A DNA stretch of 64,000 nucleotides from Cephalopachus bancanus (GCA_027257055.1 JAPVLO010000403.1:62001-126000); one strand, 5' to 3'; numbered from the stretch's first letter, positions 26,201-37,721 are shown. A program made the numbers and translations. The notes: generated by a model from the letters alone, not told the origin.

Positions 26201-28743
26201 CTCATTTGTTTACCTGTTACCTACAGCTGCTTAAATGCTGCAGTGGCAAAACTGAATAGTTATGACAAAGTCTGTATGGTCGACATAATCTAAATCACTT
26301 ACCATCTCATTATTTATATAAAAAGTCTGCTGACCCCTTTGGGCTGGCTTTAAGTGGCCTTGGTAAATAAATAAATAAGACTGTACAGTTTTAAGTCAAA
26401 ATAATGTCAATTTTTTAAAAATAAAAAAGCTCTAGCTTATTCTTTTGAACATTCTTTTCAAAATGGTTAAGATAGTTTACCTCCATACTGTCTTTCGATA
26501 TTCTTCAATGTTACAGTATGAGGCATTAGTAACAGCATAATCCAAAGTAAATGGAGGAAGAATTGAAAGAATTTTCACATTTTAAAAGGAATTGGCTTAA
26601 GAGAAAACCTCAGTCTCCATATTCTCAGAGCAATGTACTCTTGCCTGACTGCCTGCATTAGAATTACTGGAATTTGTACAAATGCCTAATACGCATAACT
26701 GATTCTGATTCAGATATAGGATCTGAAAATTCTATTTTTGAAAAGCTTCCCAGATTATACTGTGTTGAAACATACAAAGGAAAAAAAAACCTCCTCTTTA
26801 GAGGTACATCCTAAAACGTTACAGATGAAATAATATTTGATATGTCTGTAATTTGCTTCAAAATAATTGGTGGGGGGACAGTGGATTGTAGTATAGAGGG
26901 ATACATTCATTCATGATTGGATCATTGTTCAAACCAGGTGACAGGAATAAAGAGTTCATTTACTTTGTAAATGTTTCAAATTTTCCATAAAGTATTTAAA
27001 CAAATCTCAGGTGATTCTAATGTGCAAATAGGATTGAGAACAATTAAATAAGTCTACTGAAAAAGGCTGGCATTTGAAACCCACCTCCACTATTTCTGTT
27101 ACTTTTATGACACGATTTTCAGTTTAGAATTTGAAAGCTACAAACTATTAATATGTCTAAGCTTTGGAGCATTGCCTTTTCATTTATGACTTGACATTTC
27201 TGTGGTAGGAATGAATGCAGCTGACCTGCAGAACGACGGTTGAAGTTAGTCAGCAAAACTATCAGGAAAGGGGGCAAAATAACAATTAGAACTTTAATTG
27301 ATGGCGTTTAAGTAAAATGTTGTGGTTAGAAATAAAAAGGATAGATTTGAGAACAACAAAATTTTGAATGAGACTTTTAAGACTTGGATGAGACCTTAAA
27401 AAATTACCTGAATAATTTTCTTATTTCACAAATGGCAAGATTGAAGTGAGGAAAAGAATGATCCAAAATAGGCTCCAATTCAGATAGAGCAATCTGGCTT
27501 TTATTTAGGACACTAATTCCTGCAGTCAGTTTTACAAATACACTGTACTTATCCTGAGTCATCAACGTATGAAAAGGGTAAAAATACAGTGAGGCAGGTC
27601 ACCTTAAGAAAGCTTTGAAGAATTAAATTCAGATGGCTGAGTAGACAACCCAAATGATGAAGTCCTCAGGAGGAAGAAGGAATGAAGAAAAAACCCCAAG
27701 AAATGCTTTCAATCACTCTCACTTCTCTCTGTGCAATTATGTTCTCAATTGGGAACCCCCAAAATAAGCCAGGGAACCCAAAGTTCATGTGCTACCAATA
27801 TGGCAAATAATACTCTTGTTTACTCTTTAAAGCCTCTAAAGTTGCCCTCTTTCTGAAAGTCCTTGGACTAGAGAGCAAGGTCTTCAGGGCAGGTGTGGGT
27901 TGTCGTTTTCAGTCACCGCCACATTTTGAAATACTGGTAAGTGGAGAAATCCCCACTTACTCTCCCACTTGAGAAGCAGCTGGGCGTGAAAGCAGCACAG
28001 CCCCAGGCACCACAACTATAAAGTATGGGACAAAAATTGAGCAACCAACCAAATAATGTTCTTTATTGATCCCCAAGACTAGGAGGAAGTATTCAAACAA
28101 GCAAGTGATTGCTGCTCAATCACAAGTGAAGAGCTCCTAGAAAGGCAAAAATGACAGTTAAAAGGCGTTTTCAGAAAAAAAAATCATTTAGCTGCCTCAG
28201 AGCAAAGGTGAGAAACTACCATCTATGGTCAGCAGCTCATGCAATGTTCCCTCTGAACTTTTCCACCAAGGTTTACAACCTCTAAATTCAGCAACACTCT
28301 AGGAGAACCAAGGATGGGGGCGGGAGGTGTCTATTGCTCCCCTCCTAAAAATGTAGCCAGCAGATTAGTCAGAACACCAGAAAACAGGAACTCCGCCTCA
28401 CTATCCTATTTTGAGGCAGCATCGCAAGAGGAATTTCCATCCGACACCTCTGTCCCTGGAAAATCCCTTTAATTAAAAAAACCGTAACCCAGTTCCGTGT
28501 GCGGAGAAAGAACCCAGAAGCGGGGGAGGAGCCCTGAAACCAGCCCGCAGCAGCATCGCCACAAACTGGAGGCGTGGGGACGCTTACCTTGGAATCCGGC
28601 AGGCTGAAGACGCTGGGGTCGTCCGTGCTCCCCACCATGATCTTGTGCTCCTTGCCGGGGCCATGCCCGCCAGCGCCCTCGGCGCGTGCAGCCTTGGCGC
28701 CGTGGCGCTCCCCAGATCCTCGGTCGCTGGTGGTGTTTCCCAT
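16428..28743 (-). CDS. PRKAB2: AMP-activated protein kinase subunit beta-2, complete, 7 coding exons
   Basis: Regulatory and scaffold subunit of the heterotrimeric AMPK; it bridges the catalytic alpha and AMP-sensing gamma subunits and binds glycogen. Exons on the minus strand: 28743-28588, 24956-24790, 23940-23847, 23587-23467, 19643-19510, 18686-18618, 16505-16428. They total 819 nt, that is 272 codons plus stop, the usual length of the human protein. Visible parts: MGNTTS start with Gly2 for N-myristoylation; glycogen-binding module about residues 76-160 with SGSFNNWS (Trp99) and the autophosphorylated Ser108, whose codon is split between coding exons 2 and 3; C-terminal alpha/gamma-binding domain from about 190 ending in TTLLYKPI. 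All introns are GT-AG. Compared with the human protein as I remember it there are few substitutions (for example V9G, C to G just before DLSSSPPG). The identification is secure. Confidence 0.97.
16620..16850 (+). repeat. MIR remnant
   Basis: Diverged MIR text: AATCCTGACTCTATTGCTAT, then a late AAAGGATAATA and ACATGAGATAATG. Confidence 0.6.
17297..17368 (+). repeat. 35-bp tandem duplication
   Basis: CCCTAGGAGGAGATTGTAGG and the following 15 bases occur at 17297-17331 and identically at 17334-17368, a period of 37. It is in the last PRKAB2 intron. Confidence 0.97.
17660..17830 (+). repeat. MIR
   Basis: GTCTTAGTTTCTTTATCTAT, AAACAGGGGTTAAAAATAAA and a late CTTATTATAAAAATTAAAT match the MIR core and 3' half. 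Confidence 0.8.
18618..18686 (-). CDS. PRKAB2: PRKAB2 coding exon 6 (residues 225-247)
   Basis: A 69-nt exon in phase 0 on both sides: acceptor [27 protein letters not shown] then SIK, donor GTAAGT. It is part of the alpha/gamma-binding domain. It is too short to stand out by reading-frame length and was found by following the protein. Confidence 0.95.
19312..19438 (-). repeat. Single Alu monomer, minus
   Basis: Poly-T, GACAGGGTCTTGCTATGTTG, and on to CCCAAGTAGCTGAGACTACC. One arm only; it lies 70 bases from PRKAB2 coding exon 5. Confidence 0.8.
19510..19643 (-). CDS. PRKAB2: PRKAB2 coding exon 5 (residues 180-224)
   Basis: Two bases complete an Asp codon, then [40 protein letters not shown] and TNIS follow, ending at the donor GTGAGT. 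This is the start of the C-terminal domain that binds the alpha and gamma subunits. Length 134 nt. Confidence 0.96.
20165..20790 (+). repeat. L1M 3' fragment, plus
   Basis: L1 ORF2 C-terminal text (CACATCAAAACACAGTAAGA, GAACCAGCAATTACACTCCT, CAACCCAAATGTCTATCAAC) and a 3' UTR ending in ATCTCAAAAAAAATG. Frameshifted, in a PRKAB2 intron. Confidence 0.8.
21218..21350 (+). repeat. Alu with deleted right arm
   Basis: A young-type left monomer (GGGCTCGGTGGCTCAGCCTG) that passes directly from GACTTTGTCTCTA to GACTCCAACTC, losing the centre and most of the right monomer. Confidence 0.85.
21420..21580 (-). repeat. MIR
   Basis: TTAAGTAACTTGCCCAAAGT followed by CATACAGATGGCTAG is the MIR core on the reverse strand. 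Confidence 0.8.
21905..22195 (+). repeat. Alu, older type
   Basis: Starts AGCCAGTCATGGTGGCTTAT and has CTTGAGCCCAGGAATTCGAG; an A-tail follows, then a (GGAA)n/(GGGA)n stretch at 22207-22240. Confidence 0.88.
22207..22240 (+). repeat. (GGAA)n-like purine microsatellite
   Basis: AGGAAGGAAGGAAGGGAGGG and further purines, grown from the tail of the adjacent Alu. Confidence 0.9.
22350..22576 (-). repeat. Alu, minus, internally deleted
   Basis: Poly-T then GAGTTGGAATCTCACTCTGT; a central portion is missing between the arms; ends ACCGAACCTGGCTTAAG. Confidence 0.85.
23170..23230. repeat. (TG)20(GC)10 compound microsatellite
   Basis: (TG)20 at 23171-23210 abuts (GC)10 at 23211-23230. Alternating purine-pyrimidine DNA of this kind readily adopts Z-form. 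It lies in a PRKAB2 intron, 237 bases past the coding exon 4 donor. Confidence 0.97.
23467..23587 (-). CDS. PRKAB2: PRKAB2 coding exon 4 (residues 140-180)
   Basis: Starts [20 protein letters not shown] after TTTCAG and ends ...SSETSGR plus one base before GTAATT. It encodes the linker after the carbohydrate-binding module. Length 121 nt. The residue before the final Arg is Gly where I remember Cys in human. Confidence 0.95.
23847..23940 (-). CDS. PRKAB2: PRKAB2 coding exon 3 (residues 108-139)
   Basis: The first base completes Ser108, then [20 protein letters not shown] and [11 protein letters not shown] follow, ending at the donor GTAAGG. This is the second half of the glycogen-binding module, with the conserved tryptophan in GQWVHD. 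Length 94 nt. Confidence 0.96.
24790..24956 (-). CDS. PRKAB2: PRKAB2 coding exon 2 (residues 53-108)
   Basis: Begins [14 protein letters not shown] after a TTACAG acceptor and ends ...KIPLIK plus two bases (AG) of the Ser108 codon before GTAAAG. It carries the first half of the carbohydrate-binding module, including SGSFNNWS. Length 167 nt. Confidence 0.96.
25124..25417 (+). repeat. Alu, young-type
   Basis: GGCCAGGCTCGGTGGCTCAG start, GAGCCCGCGGGTTCGAGACC, ATCTCTACAATAAAAT, and a tail of AACTCAAAAAAATT. In a PRKAB2 intron. Confidence 0.9.
25529..25558 (+). repeat. (AAAAC)n microsatellite
   Basis: About five AAAAC units. Confidence 0.9.
25560..28300. other. PRKAB2: PRKAB2 first coding intron, right part
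   Basis: AT-rich intron sequence without an open frame of interest; pieces near 26850-27010 resemble old L1 3' text, but not firmly. Nothing else recognised. Confidence 0.5.
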
Positions 28744-29480
28744 GGCTGCAGCTAGTGTCAGGGGCCACCTGCCGCGGGGGAACGACACGGGGCGGGGAAC
28801 ACCCCAGCCGCCGCGTCAGGGGCGCCCCCCAGCCCCGCCCATGCGACCCAGGCAAGGGAATCCTCGCCCCAGGAGAGCAGTGCCGGGGTCCCTTCCCTCC
28901 AGGCCCACAGGAACGCCCTCAAATCCCCAGGGCCCCTCGCTGCCCTCTGCTCTGGGAAACCGCTATCGGGACCGCCCCCGCATCTCTGCGCCCACAGCCG
29001 GGGGCGCCCCCACCCCGATCACCTCCGGCGATGCGCTCCCTCCTCTTCGCGATGGCTGTCCCCGCGAATGTGGCCACCAATAAAGTTATTGAAATTGAAG
29101 CCGCACCCCGGGCAGGCGATTCGGGTTTCCTCCAAAAATGGCTACAAGGCCCGCGGTGCTGGGTCCGCCCGGTGCGCGTTCCCTGCGGCCAGCAGCCGCG
29201 GCGCCCCGGAGCCCGCCGGCCTCTCTAGCTGCCGCCGCCTCGATGGTGCGCAGCCGCGCGGTGTCTCCTGTGCCAGGCGGGGGCGCCCGGCCGGGTTCGT
29301 CCCGCCTGGCGAAGCTCGGAGCCCGGGGGCGCTGGGGCGCCGCGCCCGAGACTTCCCGGCCGAAGAGACGGTCCCCGAATGTCACTCGGCGGGCGCCTCC
29401 TTGGGCGCCGGTGCTCGTGCCGAGCGGAGCGGCGTGACTTTCTTCCCGGCCCCTTCGTGCGGCCGCAGTTGGACCAAAAC
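28560..29480. promoter_or_regulatory. PRKAB2: CpG-island promoter of PRKAB2
   Basis: Base composition switches sharply to GC-rich with many CpG dinucleotides, the only such stretch in the window outside young Alus. It covers the first coding exon and extends about 750 bases upstream of the ATG. A non-coding first exon must lie here; minus-strand GGAG|GTGATC near 29015-29024 is one possible donor, but I cannot fix the exon. Open frames on both strands here reflect GC content only. Confidence 0.8.
28588..28743 (-). CDS. PRKAB2: PRKAB2 coding exon 1 (residues 1-52)
   Basis: Starts with ATG at 28743 in a good context (GCAGCCATGGG) and runs to SLPDSK followed by the donor GTAAGC. It encodes the flexible, myristoylated N-terminus. 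CTGCAG lies two bases before the CC-ATG, so it is probably a splice acceptor that joins a non-coding first exon; this fits human PRKAB2, which has eight exons, seven of them coding. Confidence 0.95.
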
Positions 29481-29858
29481 GTTTTCGGGGCGGCGTGTGT
29501 GCTTCCTATGGGGGTAAGAAAACGGACTTCCAACGCTAGGCGGATGGAAGAGCACTGGTAATTGCTGGAGGTTTGAGCTGTGCTGCGGGGAGCAACAAAG
29601 AAGGAGCAGTCAGCCTGACTAGGGTCCCCAGGAGAATTCAAGATGGAGTGATTAGGAGATTGACCTTGACAAACTGGTGAAATGTTAGTCTGGCGAGAAG
29701 AATGCTCCTCTAGGCTAAGAAACAGCATACGCAGTGAGAGAATCTTCAAAAGAACTAAAATTCAAGGAACAAAGCAACAACAGAAACATCAGAAGGAAAA
29801 CTAAAGGTTAAAAAAAAAAAGGACAAAGACAGCCCTAGGGTTGGGAAGGATCCAGGTT

Positions 29859-30144
29859 TTTTATAATAATGGAATTTCACTCTGTCGCCCAGACTGGAGT
29901 GCAGTGGCCGCTCCCGGCCACCGCAGCCTCGACTGCTGGGCTCCGGCGATCCTTCCGCCTCAGCCTTCCGAGTAGCTGGAACTACAGGCGCGCGCTACCA
30001 CGCCCAGCTAATTTTTTTTATTTATTGTAGAGATGAGGGCTCGCCAAGTTGCCCAGGCGGGTCTCGAACCCGGAGGCTCAGGCAGTCCACTCACCTCAGC
30101 CTCCCAAAGGCGCGGGATTACAGGCTGAGCCACCGAGCCCGGCT
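29859..30144 (-). repeat. Young Alu, minus
   Basis: CACTCTGTCGCCCAGACTGG, GCAGTGGCCGCTCCCGGCCA and an end at CCACCGAGCCCGGCT; one of the least diverged copies. It lies about 380 bases beyond the CpG island. Confidence 0.92.
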
Positions 30145-30162
30145 AGCTTTTTTTAATTACTT

Positions 30163-30310
30163 ATTTTTTTTTATTATAAAGATGTAGGGTACAATTAGGG
30201 TTAGGTATACAAACATTGATTACGCAGGTACCCTTGTTAATGAGGTATGCCCCTCCCTCCCCTAGCAGTTTCCCTCAACTGCCAATCCCACACCCCCCCC
30301 AACAGTTTCC
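30163..30310 (-). repeat. L1 3' end, minus
   Basis: The reverse complement matches the tail of the L1 at 41985-42500 (GTATACCTAACCCTAATTGT preceded by ACAAGGGTACCTGCGT). 5'-truncated copy. Confidence 0.75.
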
Positions 30311-31590
30311 CATTACTGCCAAACGCTTTCTTATAGCATATGGACTTCGTAAACTTTCAATAAGCATTTGCAGTATGAAGGCACATGAATGCTGCTTACT
30401 ACATTTCCAACTAGATGTGATATGTAGGCTTAAACATAGGCAGTGATGGGGAACCCCAAGTCATATAGGCTACCCTTTCTGAGCGAGCATCTCTATTTGT
30501 TGAAAACATCATTTTTATATTATGAAGTTGAAAATCCACTTAAGTTCAACAAATCCACTGCTCCTACATCTTTTGCTCTGCCCCATATAAACTCATTCTC
30601 TGACTCATAACCAAAGTCAGTTTAAAGGAGAAAAGGTACAATTTTATTGTAACCTCGTCCCTCCAAAATCTTTACTGCTTGGGTATCTCCTTTTGGTTAT
30701 CCCTACCTTTCCTCTTTATCCCCCAATCCCTTTCATCCTTCCCATAGGACTCTGAAGCAAGGCCCTTGAAGGAATAATACATTAAAACTTGACTTGCATA
30801 CTATTCAGAGTTCTGCCCCAAGATGGTTTCTCCATGTCCTTGGTATGTGTTTCTTTGCAGTAGTTGATCAGCTTAGAAGCAAACTGAGTATTATATTAGC
30901 CAGTGGAAAACTTAATTAAGGAGAGAACTGGTTTTGTAAAGCTGAATGGAAATGACTTTGGGTTACCTGCTTTGGGAGAATATCCATGCATTGTACTGCT
31001 CTAATAGCATTTGTAAGTCACTCAGCAGTTAATAATAAAAGTCAACTTTGAATTTTGCATGTTTTAGACACAGAGCAAAAGTAATTTGACATGTAGGAAG
31101 AATTATTTCTCTTAGGTCCAAATTTCTTTTTTTTCCCCTTAGACTCAGGAATGAGTAGGTAAAGAAACAAGACCCTTTTAACCAATAGCAATATAACTTT
31201 TCCCTTTAGCTTTATTGCTGTTACCTCAATCCTCTTTCCTTCTAGAGAGAAGGAAAAAAATGAGTTAATAGGCAACGCAATTGGTGGCAGTTTTCCTGAT
31301 GTTACCGTATCTAGGATGTCATTGCCACTGGTCTCCTCAGATCAACCATTCTGCCTGATAAACAGGAAAATAACATGAACGGTCTTACATGCAAGCTTCT
31401 ATGCACACAGCTGAAGGTGCCTACTTCCTATGAGAGGTAAGGATGTGAGAATGATTTTACAGAACTGAATGACAGTTTAAATTGGGCATCTGGAGGCTAT
31501 ATTCCCATCTCCTTTCACCAGGTTCCATCCTCATTTATGATCAAAGATGGATATTAAATCTGATCTTGGTGGTTTGTTTCAAAAAGCAAT
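30311..31590. other. Intergenic, nothing recognised
   Basis: Unique-looking sequence between PRKAB2 and FMO5; no frame or repeat called. Confidence 0.5.
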
Positions 31591-31594
31591 CTTA

Positions 31595-32155
31595 ATCTTT
31601 TTTATAAAGTTAAACATACACCTACCATGCAACCTAGTAATTCCACTCACAGATATTTATACAAGTGAAATAAAAACAGATTCAAACAAAAATCTGTATG
31701 GAAATGTTTGTTTGTATAAAGTATAGGTGGCTTTATTAATATTCACCCCCAAATGGGAAGAAACATAAATGTCCTAAAGCTGGTGAATGAGTAATCAAAA
31801 TGTAATATAGTCATGAATGGAATACTACTCAGCCATAAAAAGGAATATGATACACAGTAATATGGAGGAATCTCAAAAGCATTATGGGAAGTGAAAACAG
31901 CCAGGCTCCATTTATATGACATTCTGGTAAAATCAAAACTATAGGGTCAGAAAACAGGTTAGTGTTTGCCAGGAGTAGGGAGTGAGGGGAGTGGTTTTCT
32001 AAAAAGGGGTATGAAGAAACTTGGGGGAAAAGATATAGAACAGTTCTGTATCTTGATTGTAGTGGTATTATCAAAACTCACTGAACTGTGCACTAAAAAG
32101 GGTGATAATTCATATTACTGTATGAATATTATACCAAAATTAAAGAAAAAATTGA
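31595..32155 (+). repeat. L1 3' fragment, plus
   Basis: ACACCTACCATGCAACCTAG, GGAATACTACTCAGCCATAA and GTCAGAAAACAGGTTAGTG are L1 ORF2 C-terminus and 3' UTR text, ending ATTATACCAAAATTAAAG. Confidence 0.8.
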
Positions 32156-33179
32156 ATACTATTAACAAAATCAGCTTTAGCAAGAAAAAAGATACAAATT
32201 TATATACAAAAGAAACTCAACCATTGAGTGAACTAATTATTTTAAAAAGCAAATGCCAATGATTTTATTTTTAATTTTTCAATAGTTTTTATATAGGCTG
32301 AGAAGTAGTGAAGGTCATGCATACTGCCCACTCAAAAGAAGAGAGCCCAAATTCAAAGGTACAGAATTTTCCCAAATAGTGTCATAATTCTGCCTTTCAG
32401 ATTCTGAAGGATTTCCATACAAATTATATCACATGATCCTTAGTACCGCCCTCTGGGGGTAGGCAGAAGAGATGATCAATCATATCCCATTTTATAAATG
32501 AGATGCAGGTTAAATATTTAGTCAGCATTTCTTGATATGCGTAGTTCATTTAGTTCAACAAAACTTGACTGAGGGTTTAACACTTGTTGGACCTATTAAG
32601 CAGTCCTGCTCCAGAGGAGCTCACACTCTTGAAATCTCTAAGGAAATCATTACAACTCCAAATAGGTATGACCTGTAGTGACACTTATGACTAAACAGTC
32701 ATGAAAATGTCCTCCAAAATTATAGGCGTACATTATTGGAAGAATTAGTATCTTAATTATTATGCATTGATGGAGCACTTAGTATGTATTTGTCATCACC
32801 ACGTGAGTATTGATTTAGTACAAGTAGACTGCCAACTGTAAATTGTTTGACTTGGAGAAGTATCTTTATTTTTCTAGTTGTAAATTTTCTGTAAAGTGAG
32901 AGGATTATGCATGTGATCATTAAATCCTGGGTTAGTTTGGAGGCATCAGTATGAATTCATGTTTAGCCTAATACAGATACAGATGGACAAATACAGAAAT
33001 ACTTATAATACATGTTTATTCATAGGCTAGTATACATGTATGTTTCCAGGTTTTGTCCTCTGAAGGGCCTGGAAGCAATGACAACCAGGAGCAATGAGCA
33101 TACCTAGCACCCAGTTCTTAGTTTCTAATACCATTCAACAATAAAAGTAATCAGTTCTCCTGGAGAAATGGCTGATTCT

Positions 33180-34745
33180 AGGACTGGGGCAAGATATATA
33201 CAAGATGAGTCTCGAGCATCCTGTAGTACCAGAAAGTGAAGACGTGCTTTCAAAAAAACAAAACAAAACAGCGGCTGTATATCAAAATGACACAGGAGCC
33301 AACAAAAAGAACTCCCAATGAATGGCTAAGGCTGGGATCATTTGAAAAATGAAATAAATAATTCAGTGTTGATTATAATCTGAATTAAAAATAAAATTCT
33401 TGAGCCTATACTGATAAAAAAAATGATTGAATAACAAGTAAATGGAGAATAATTCTTATACTGAAGAATTAAAAAGAAAAAGTTATGTAGGTACACTGCC
33501 CTAAGAAGATGGAACATAATTCTCCTTAAGTGTGAGCTGAGCATAGTAACTTTCCTTCAAAGAGTACAGTATAGAAAGGGGGGAAAAAGAAAAACCTTAT
33601 GGTGGAAAAACCTGACAAACACTACCTAAACCAGGTGGTCAAAGTTAACATCATTAGTAATAAGTTATTAGTAGCAAGCACCCTTTATATGCTATGATGA
33701 AAATAGCACTTTATTTCTGAGATCTTCCTCCCCAAAACCCATAGCCCCAGCCTAATCATGAGAAAAAAATATTGGACAATCACAAATTAAAGGATATTCT
33801 ACAAAATACATAGTGCGTACTCCTCAAAACTATCAACATCAAAAACAGGGAAAGTCTGAGAAACTCAAAATCTAGAGGAGCCCAGTGATGGTTAAATGTA
33901 ATGTATCCTGGATGAAATCCAGTGACCAAAAAAAAAAAAAGAACATTACATTTAAACTAAGTCAGAATGTTTAAAAATGTGCCTAGGTCCTAAGAAACAA
34001 CAAAAAACTGAGGAACTGACTCAGATTAGGGGAGACTGAAGGGCTCTTTTGACTAAGGGAAAAGTCTGGAGGTTGTATTCTTTAATGAAGATAACAAGGA
34101 AGTCACAAAAGTCTTGTTTCTAGACATCCCCAGGCACTGGTGACTCCAGGTGGTGGGCCAGAGAGGCTGGGCCAGAGGCTGGTTACAGAAAACTGACAAC
34201 AATACATCATTGCTGGAAATGTAGATGCCTAGATGAACAGTTAGGGCTAGACATACTTAAGGGGCTAGCAATAATTACCAAATCCAAACTCATGAGGACT
34301 CTCTGGGAGGCTGATTTTACTTCTTGCTAATGATTAAGAGGTAAAATAATAGGCTGGTCAACAGAAAGGCTAAGCAATACATGACAGGGCTAAGGCTGAG
34401 AAAAAAATGGCTGCACTACCGTTAGGATTATTTTACCAAGTTCTTCTAAGATTCTTGAGGTTTCTACCTTCCAGAGATATAACAGTTAAATACAAAATGG
34501 AATCCTGAATCCAATCCTGGAACAGAAAAATTAAATTAGTGGAAAAAGTAGTGAAATTTGAATAAGGACAGTAGTTTAATTAATACTGTTAGATCGGTGT
34601 TCATTTCCTTATTTTAATCTTTGTTACAATGTTATATGAAATATTTCCTTTAGGGAGCCTGGGTAAAGGGTGTGTGGGAACTCTATTTTTGCAACTTTTC
34701 TGAAAGACAAATCATTTCAAAATAAAAAGCTTTTAAAATTAATAA
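33180..34745 (+). repeat. Old L1 3' UTR region (tentative)
   Basis: The end, TTTTGCAACTTTTCTGAAAG with CAAAATAAAAAGC, is the L1MB-like 3' terminus; upstream text (GAGCCAACAAAAAGAACTCC) fits the same element. Diverged; the left limit is uncertain. Confidence 0.55.
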
Positions 34746-36070
34746 GGTAATGAAAAAACAAAATACATGAGGAAGTCCAGTGCCATGTTCTACTCTTCAA
34801 ATGAGAGAATGTCTACCCAAGAAAACAGAGAAGAAAGAGTTCTGAAAAGAGATGTAAAATAAGTTGATTTAAAAACATCAAGGAGGGGAAGATGCTAGTT
34901 TGAACACACCCCAGCTCCACAACACTCCCACCCATACCCACACAATTTTCACAAGTCAGAGCTGTTAGTACTGGCAGATAGTGGAGTACAATAAATGCCT
35001 CAGGATTAGTGGGAGGCTTGGCAGAGCCAGTTTGGCCTCATCTGGCTGAATCAATCATTCCCAAATCCGATTAGGCATCAAAATTACCTGCAGGGCCAAA
35101 CGTACGAATTGCTAGGCTATGTGCCCAGAGTCTCTGATCCAGTAGGTCTAGGATGTGGTCTGAGATTTTCTGTCAAGGGCCAGGTGATGATATTTCTGGT
35201 TCACAGACCACATTTTGAGAAATACTGGGCTATGCAAGAGTCTGGAGGCCAGTGTTGGAGATCCCCAATAAAAGGCATTTTGTCAAAAGGAGTTTAGCTG
35301 ACTCTCAGAACCATAATTGTCTCATTCCTCAGAAATAAAAACTCAAAACCAACCAGGAAGTGGGACAAATCTCTCCCATACAGAATTCTAAATAATTTAT
35401 GTAGATACTGCCCCTTCAAGGAGGTAGAACATAACTCTAGGCCTGTGACCACTTACCCTTGGAAAGGCCAGCTTGCAGGTTTGGCCTATAGATGGTATCT
35501 GGGAACTTTGATTTGGGGAGGATTCTTATCACCCTAACTGATGAGAGTGGCTCAACTATGTCTAAACTTTTGATACAAACAGTGTGGCTTATGCTAAACA
35601 CCTGCTTTCCTTCTGGGAGTCTGGAATTTTTGATATGTGTTAAGCAGAGGGATCTCATGTGATTAGCCCCTACTAAAAGCTTTGCCACTAAGTGGAGAGA
35701 TGTGAAAATTTTATGATATCTTCTATTTTTTTATAGAAAAAAAAGCTAGGAAATTACCTGTGAGGAAAGGGGACAAAGTGAGGCTTAAGCAGATAGGAGG
35801 TATGCAATAATGAACTAGAAGAGTGGGACAGATAATTGACTAGAAAAATGAAGTTTGGTTAGCAGGTAGCACTGAAGTCCTACTTATGCTTGGTGATTAT
35901 GAATTTAAGACAATGCAAATCACCATAGTGGCATTTTTCTCTTGACATGTGTAGCTGTTTTGGTGCAGGCACATAACCAAAGGTGAAGCTTAGCCAAGCA
36001 AGTATGGAGGAGGGCAACAAAGGAGTTGAGCTTGTGTGGCAGAGTGATTATAATGTTAGATCATGGATTT
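34746..36070. other. Intergenic, mostly unique
   Basis: No gene recognised. 35060-35240 has MER-like text (CAGAGTCTCTGATCCAGTAG, ACCACATTTTGAGAAATACT), probably a DNA-transposon scrap of the MER5 kind. Confidence 0.45.
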
Positions 36071-36075
36071 TATTT

Positions 36076-36385
36076 TACTAAATATTTATTTATTTATTTA
36101 TTTACGTGTCGAAGTCTCACTCTGTAGCCCAGGCTGGAGTGCAGTGGCATGCTCACAGCCACCGCAGCCTCACTCTGCTGGGCTCAGGTGATCCTTGTAC
36201 CTCAGTCTTCCAAGTAGCTGGAACCACAGGTGTGCACCACCATGCCTGGCTAAATTTTTGATTTATTGTAGCGACAAGGTCTTGCCAAGTTGCCCAGGCT
36301 GGTTTCGAACCCCTGGGCTCAGGCAATCCTCTCACCTCAGCCTCTCAAAGTGCTGGGATTATAGGTGTGAGCCACCGGGCCCAGC
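36076..36385 (-). repeat. Alu, minus
   Basis: A (TTTA)n tail remnant, then GAAGTCTCACTCTGTAGCCC; ends GCCACCGGGCCCAGC. Confidence 0.9.
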
Positions 36386-36690
36386 ATTTATTTTTATTTT
36401 TCATTTTTGAGTCAGGGTCTCACTCTCTTGCCCAGTCTGTAGTGCAGTGGCATGATCATGGTTCACCACATCCTTGAACTCCTGAGCTCAAGCAGTCTTC
36501 CCTCCTCAGCCTCCTGAGTAGCTGTGAATTACAGACTGCACCACTACTCCTAATTTTTTTATTTTTTGTAGAGAAGAGGTCTTGCTGTGTTGCCCAGGGT
36601 GGTCTTGAACCCCAGGGCTAAAGCAATCCTGCCTTGACCTCCCAAAGGGCTGCGGTTACAAGCATGAGCTACCACACTTGGCAGAGCATG
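36386..36690 (-). repeat. Second Alu in tandem, older, minus
   Basis: Starts GAGTCAGGGTCTCACTCTCT and ends CTACCACACTTGGCAGAGC; head-to-tail with the previous one. Confidence 0.88.
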
Positions 36691-37059
36691 GATTTTAAGC
36701 CAGGAGGGCTAGAAAAGGAAGACAGAACAGCTTGATGGAAGCCCAGTGGAGTCAAAGAACTACTGGAGTCAGAGTATCTGAGTTAATGAACCGAAAAGGT
36801 GAGGGGTGGTATCCGAAAGTGGCATGCTTGAAATTGAGATTTTAGTGGTGGTATAGTTATCAGCAATGATATTGGCTTAGATGGCTTAGATATAACCATG
36901 GTATGGGTGTAAGTAGATGAGGTGAGGTAGGTCATAAAATCACTGGAGTTAGAAGGTCATAGAAACAATCATTGGAGTAAGAAGGTTAAATGGTGGCAGA
37001 AAGTATTAGAGGTTTGCCTCAACATTCATTCTCTCTTCCTTATTAATAACAAAACCTCC

Positions 37060-37475
37060 TTTTTACCTGGGCACATTGGCTCTCTATATAAAGACATATG
37101 TCTTAGCCTCCCTGGTAGCTAAATATATATGTGACTAAGTTCTTCCATTGAGATCTAAATGAAAATGTTATATGGAACTTCTGTTAAGACTTCTTAAAAG
37201 AAAAGGAGTGTGCCCTTCTTACATTTCTCTTTCCTTTTGTGCAGAATGCCGGTATAATGGCTGGAGCTGCAGTAGCTATCTTGGACCATGAGGTATAAAC
37301 CACATACTGAGTGAGGATAATGGAGCAGAAAGAGGAGCTGTGGAGCTCTTATATCATCTCAGGACTATCTACTTGAAGACTTTTTTTATATAAGAGAAAA
37401 ATAAACTTCAGTCTGGTTTAAGCCATTGTGTGGGGTTTTTTGTTATGTGTTGCTGAACCTCATCCTAATACATTA
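37060..37475 (+). mobile_element. Old LTR-like remnant (tentative)
   Basis: ATGGCTGGAGCTGCAGTAGC, ATCTTGGACCATGAGG and AAATAAACTTCAGTCTGGTT, then TAAGCCATTGTG are familiar text of an old mammalian LTR/MaLR-like repeat. Family not assigned. Confidence 0.45.
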
Positions 37476-37721
37476 GATTGGTGAAAGTATTACCTACATA
37501 GATGTTAACATCAACTACAGGGGTAGATATGTATTATAAAGAGGTAGAGAACTTGGTATTGAAATTATCACTGAATGAAGGGATGTAAACAAGTCTGGAA
37601 ATAACTTCAGTTCGGAGTGGTTATGGGTGCTTCAAGGAGCTGGGGACTATGAGAAAGCAAGGAGAGACAGCATGAGGATCAGGGAAGATACTGTTTCTTA
37701 GGTTCAGATCCTGACTTTCAA

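Noticed and set aside
28369..29749. Long overlapping open frames on both strands (up to 180 codons) around the CpG island
   Set aside because: High GC lowers stop-codon frequency; the frames are arginine/proline-rich shadows. Only the first PRKAB2 exon inside this region is real.
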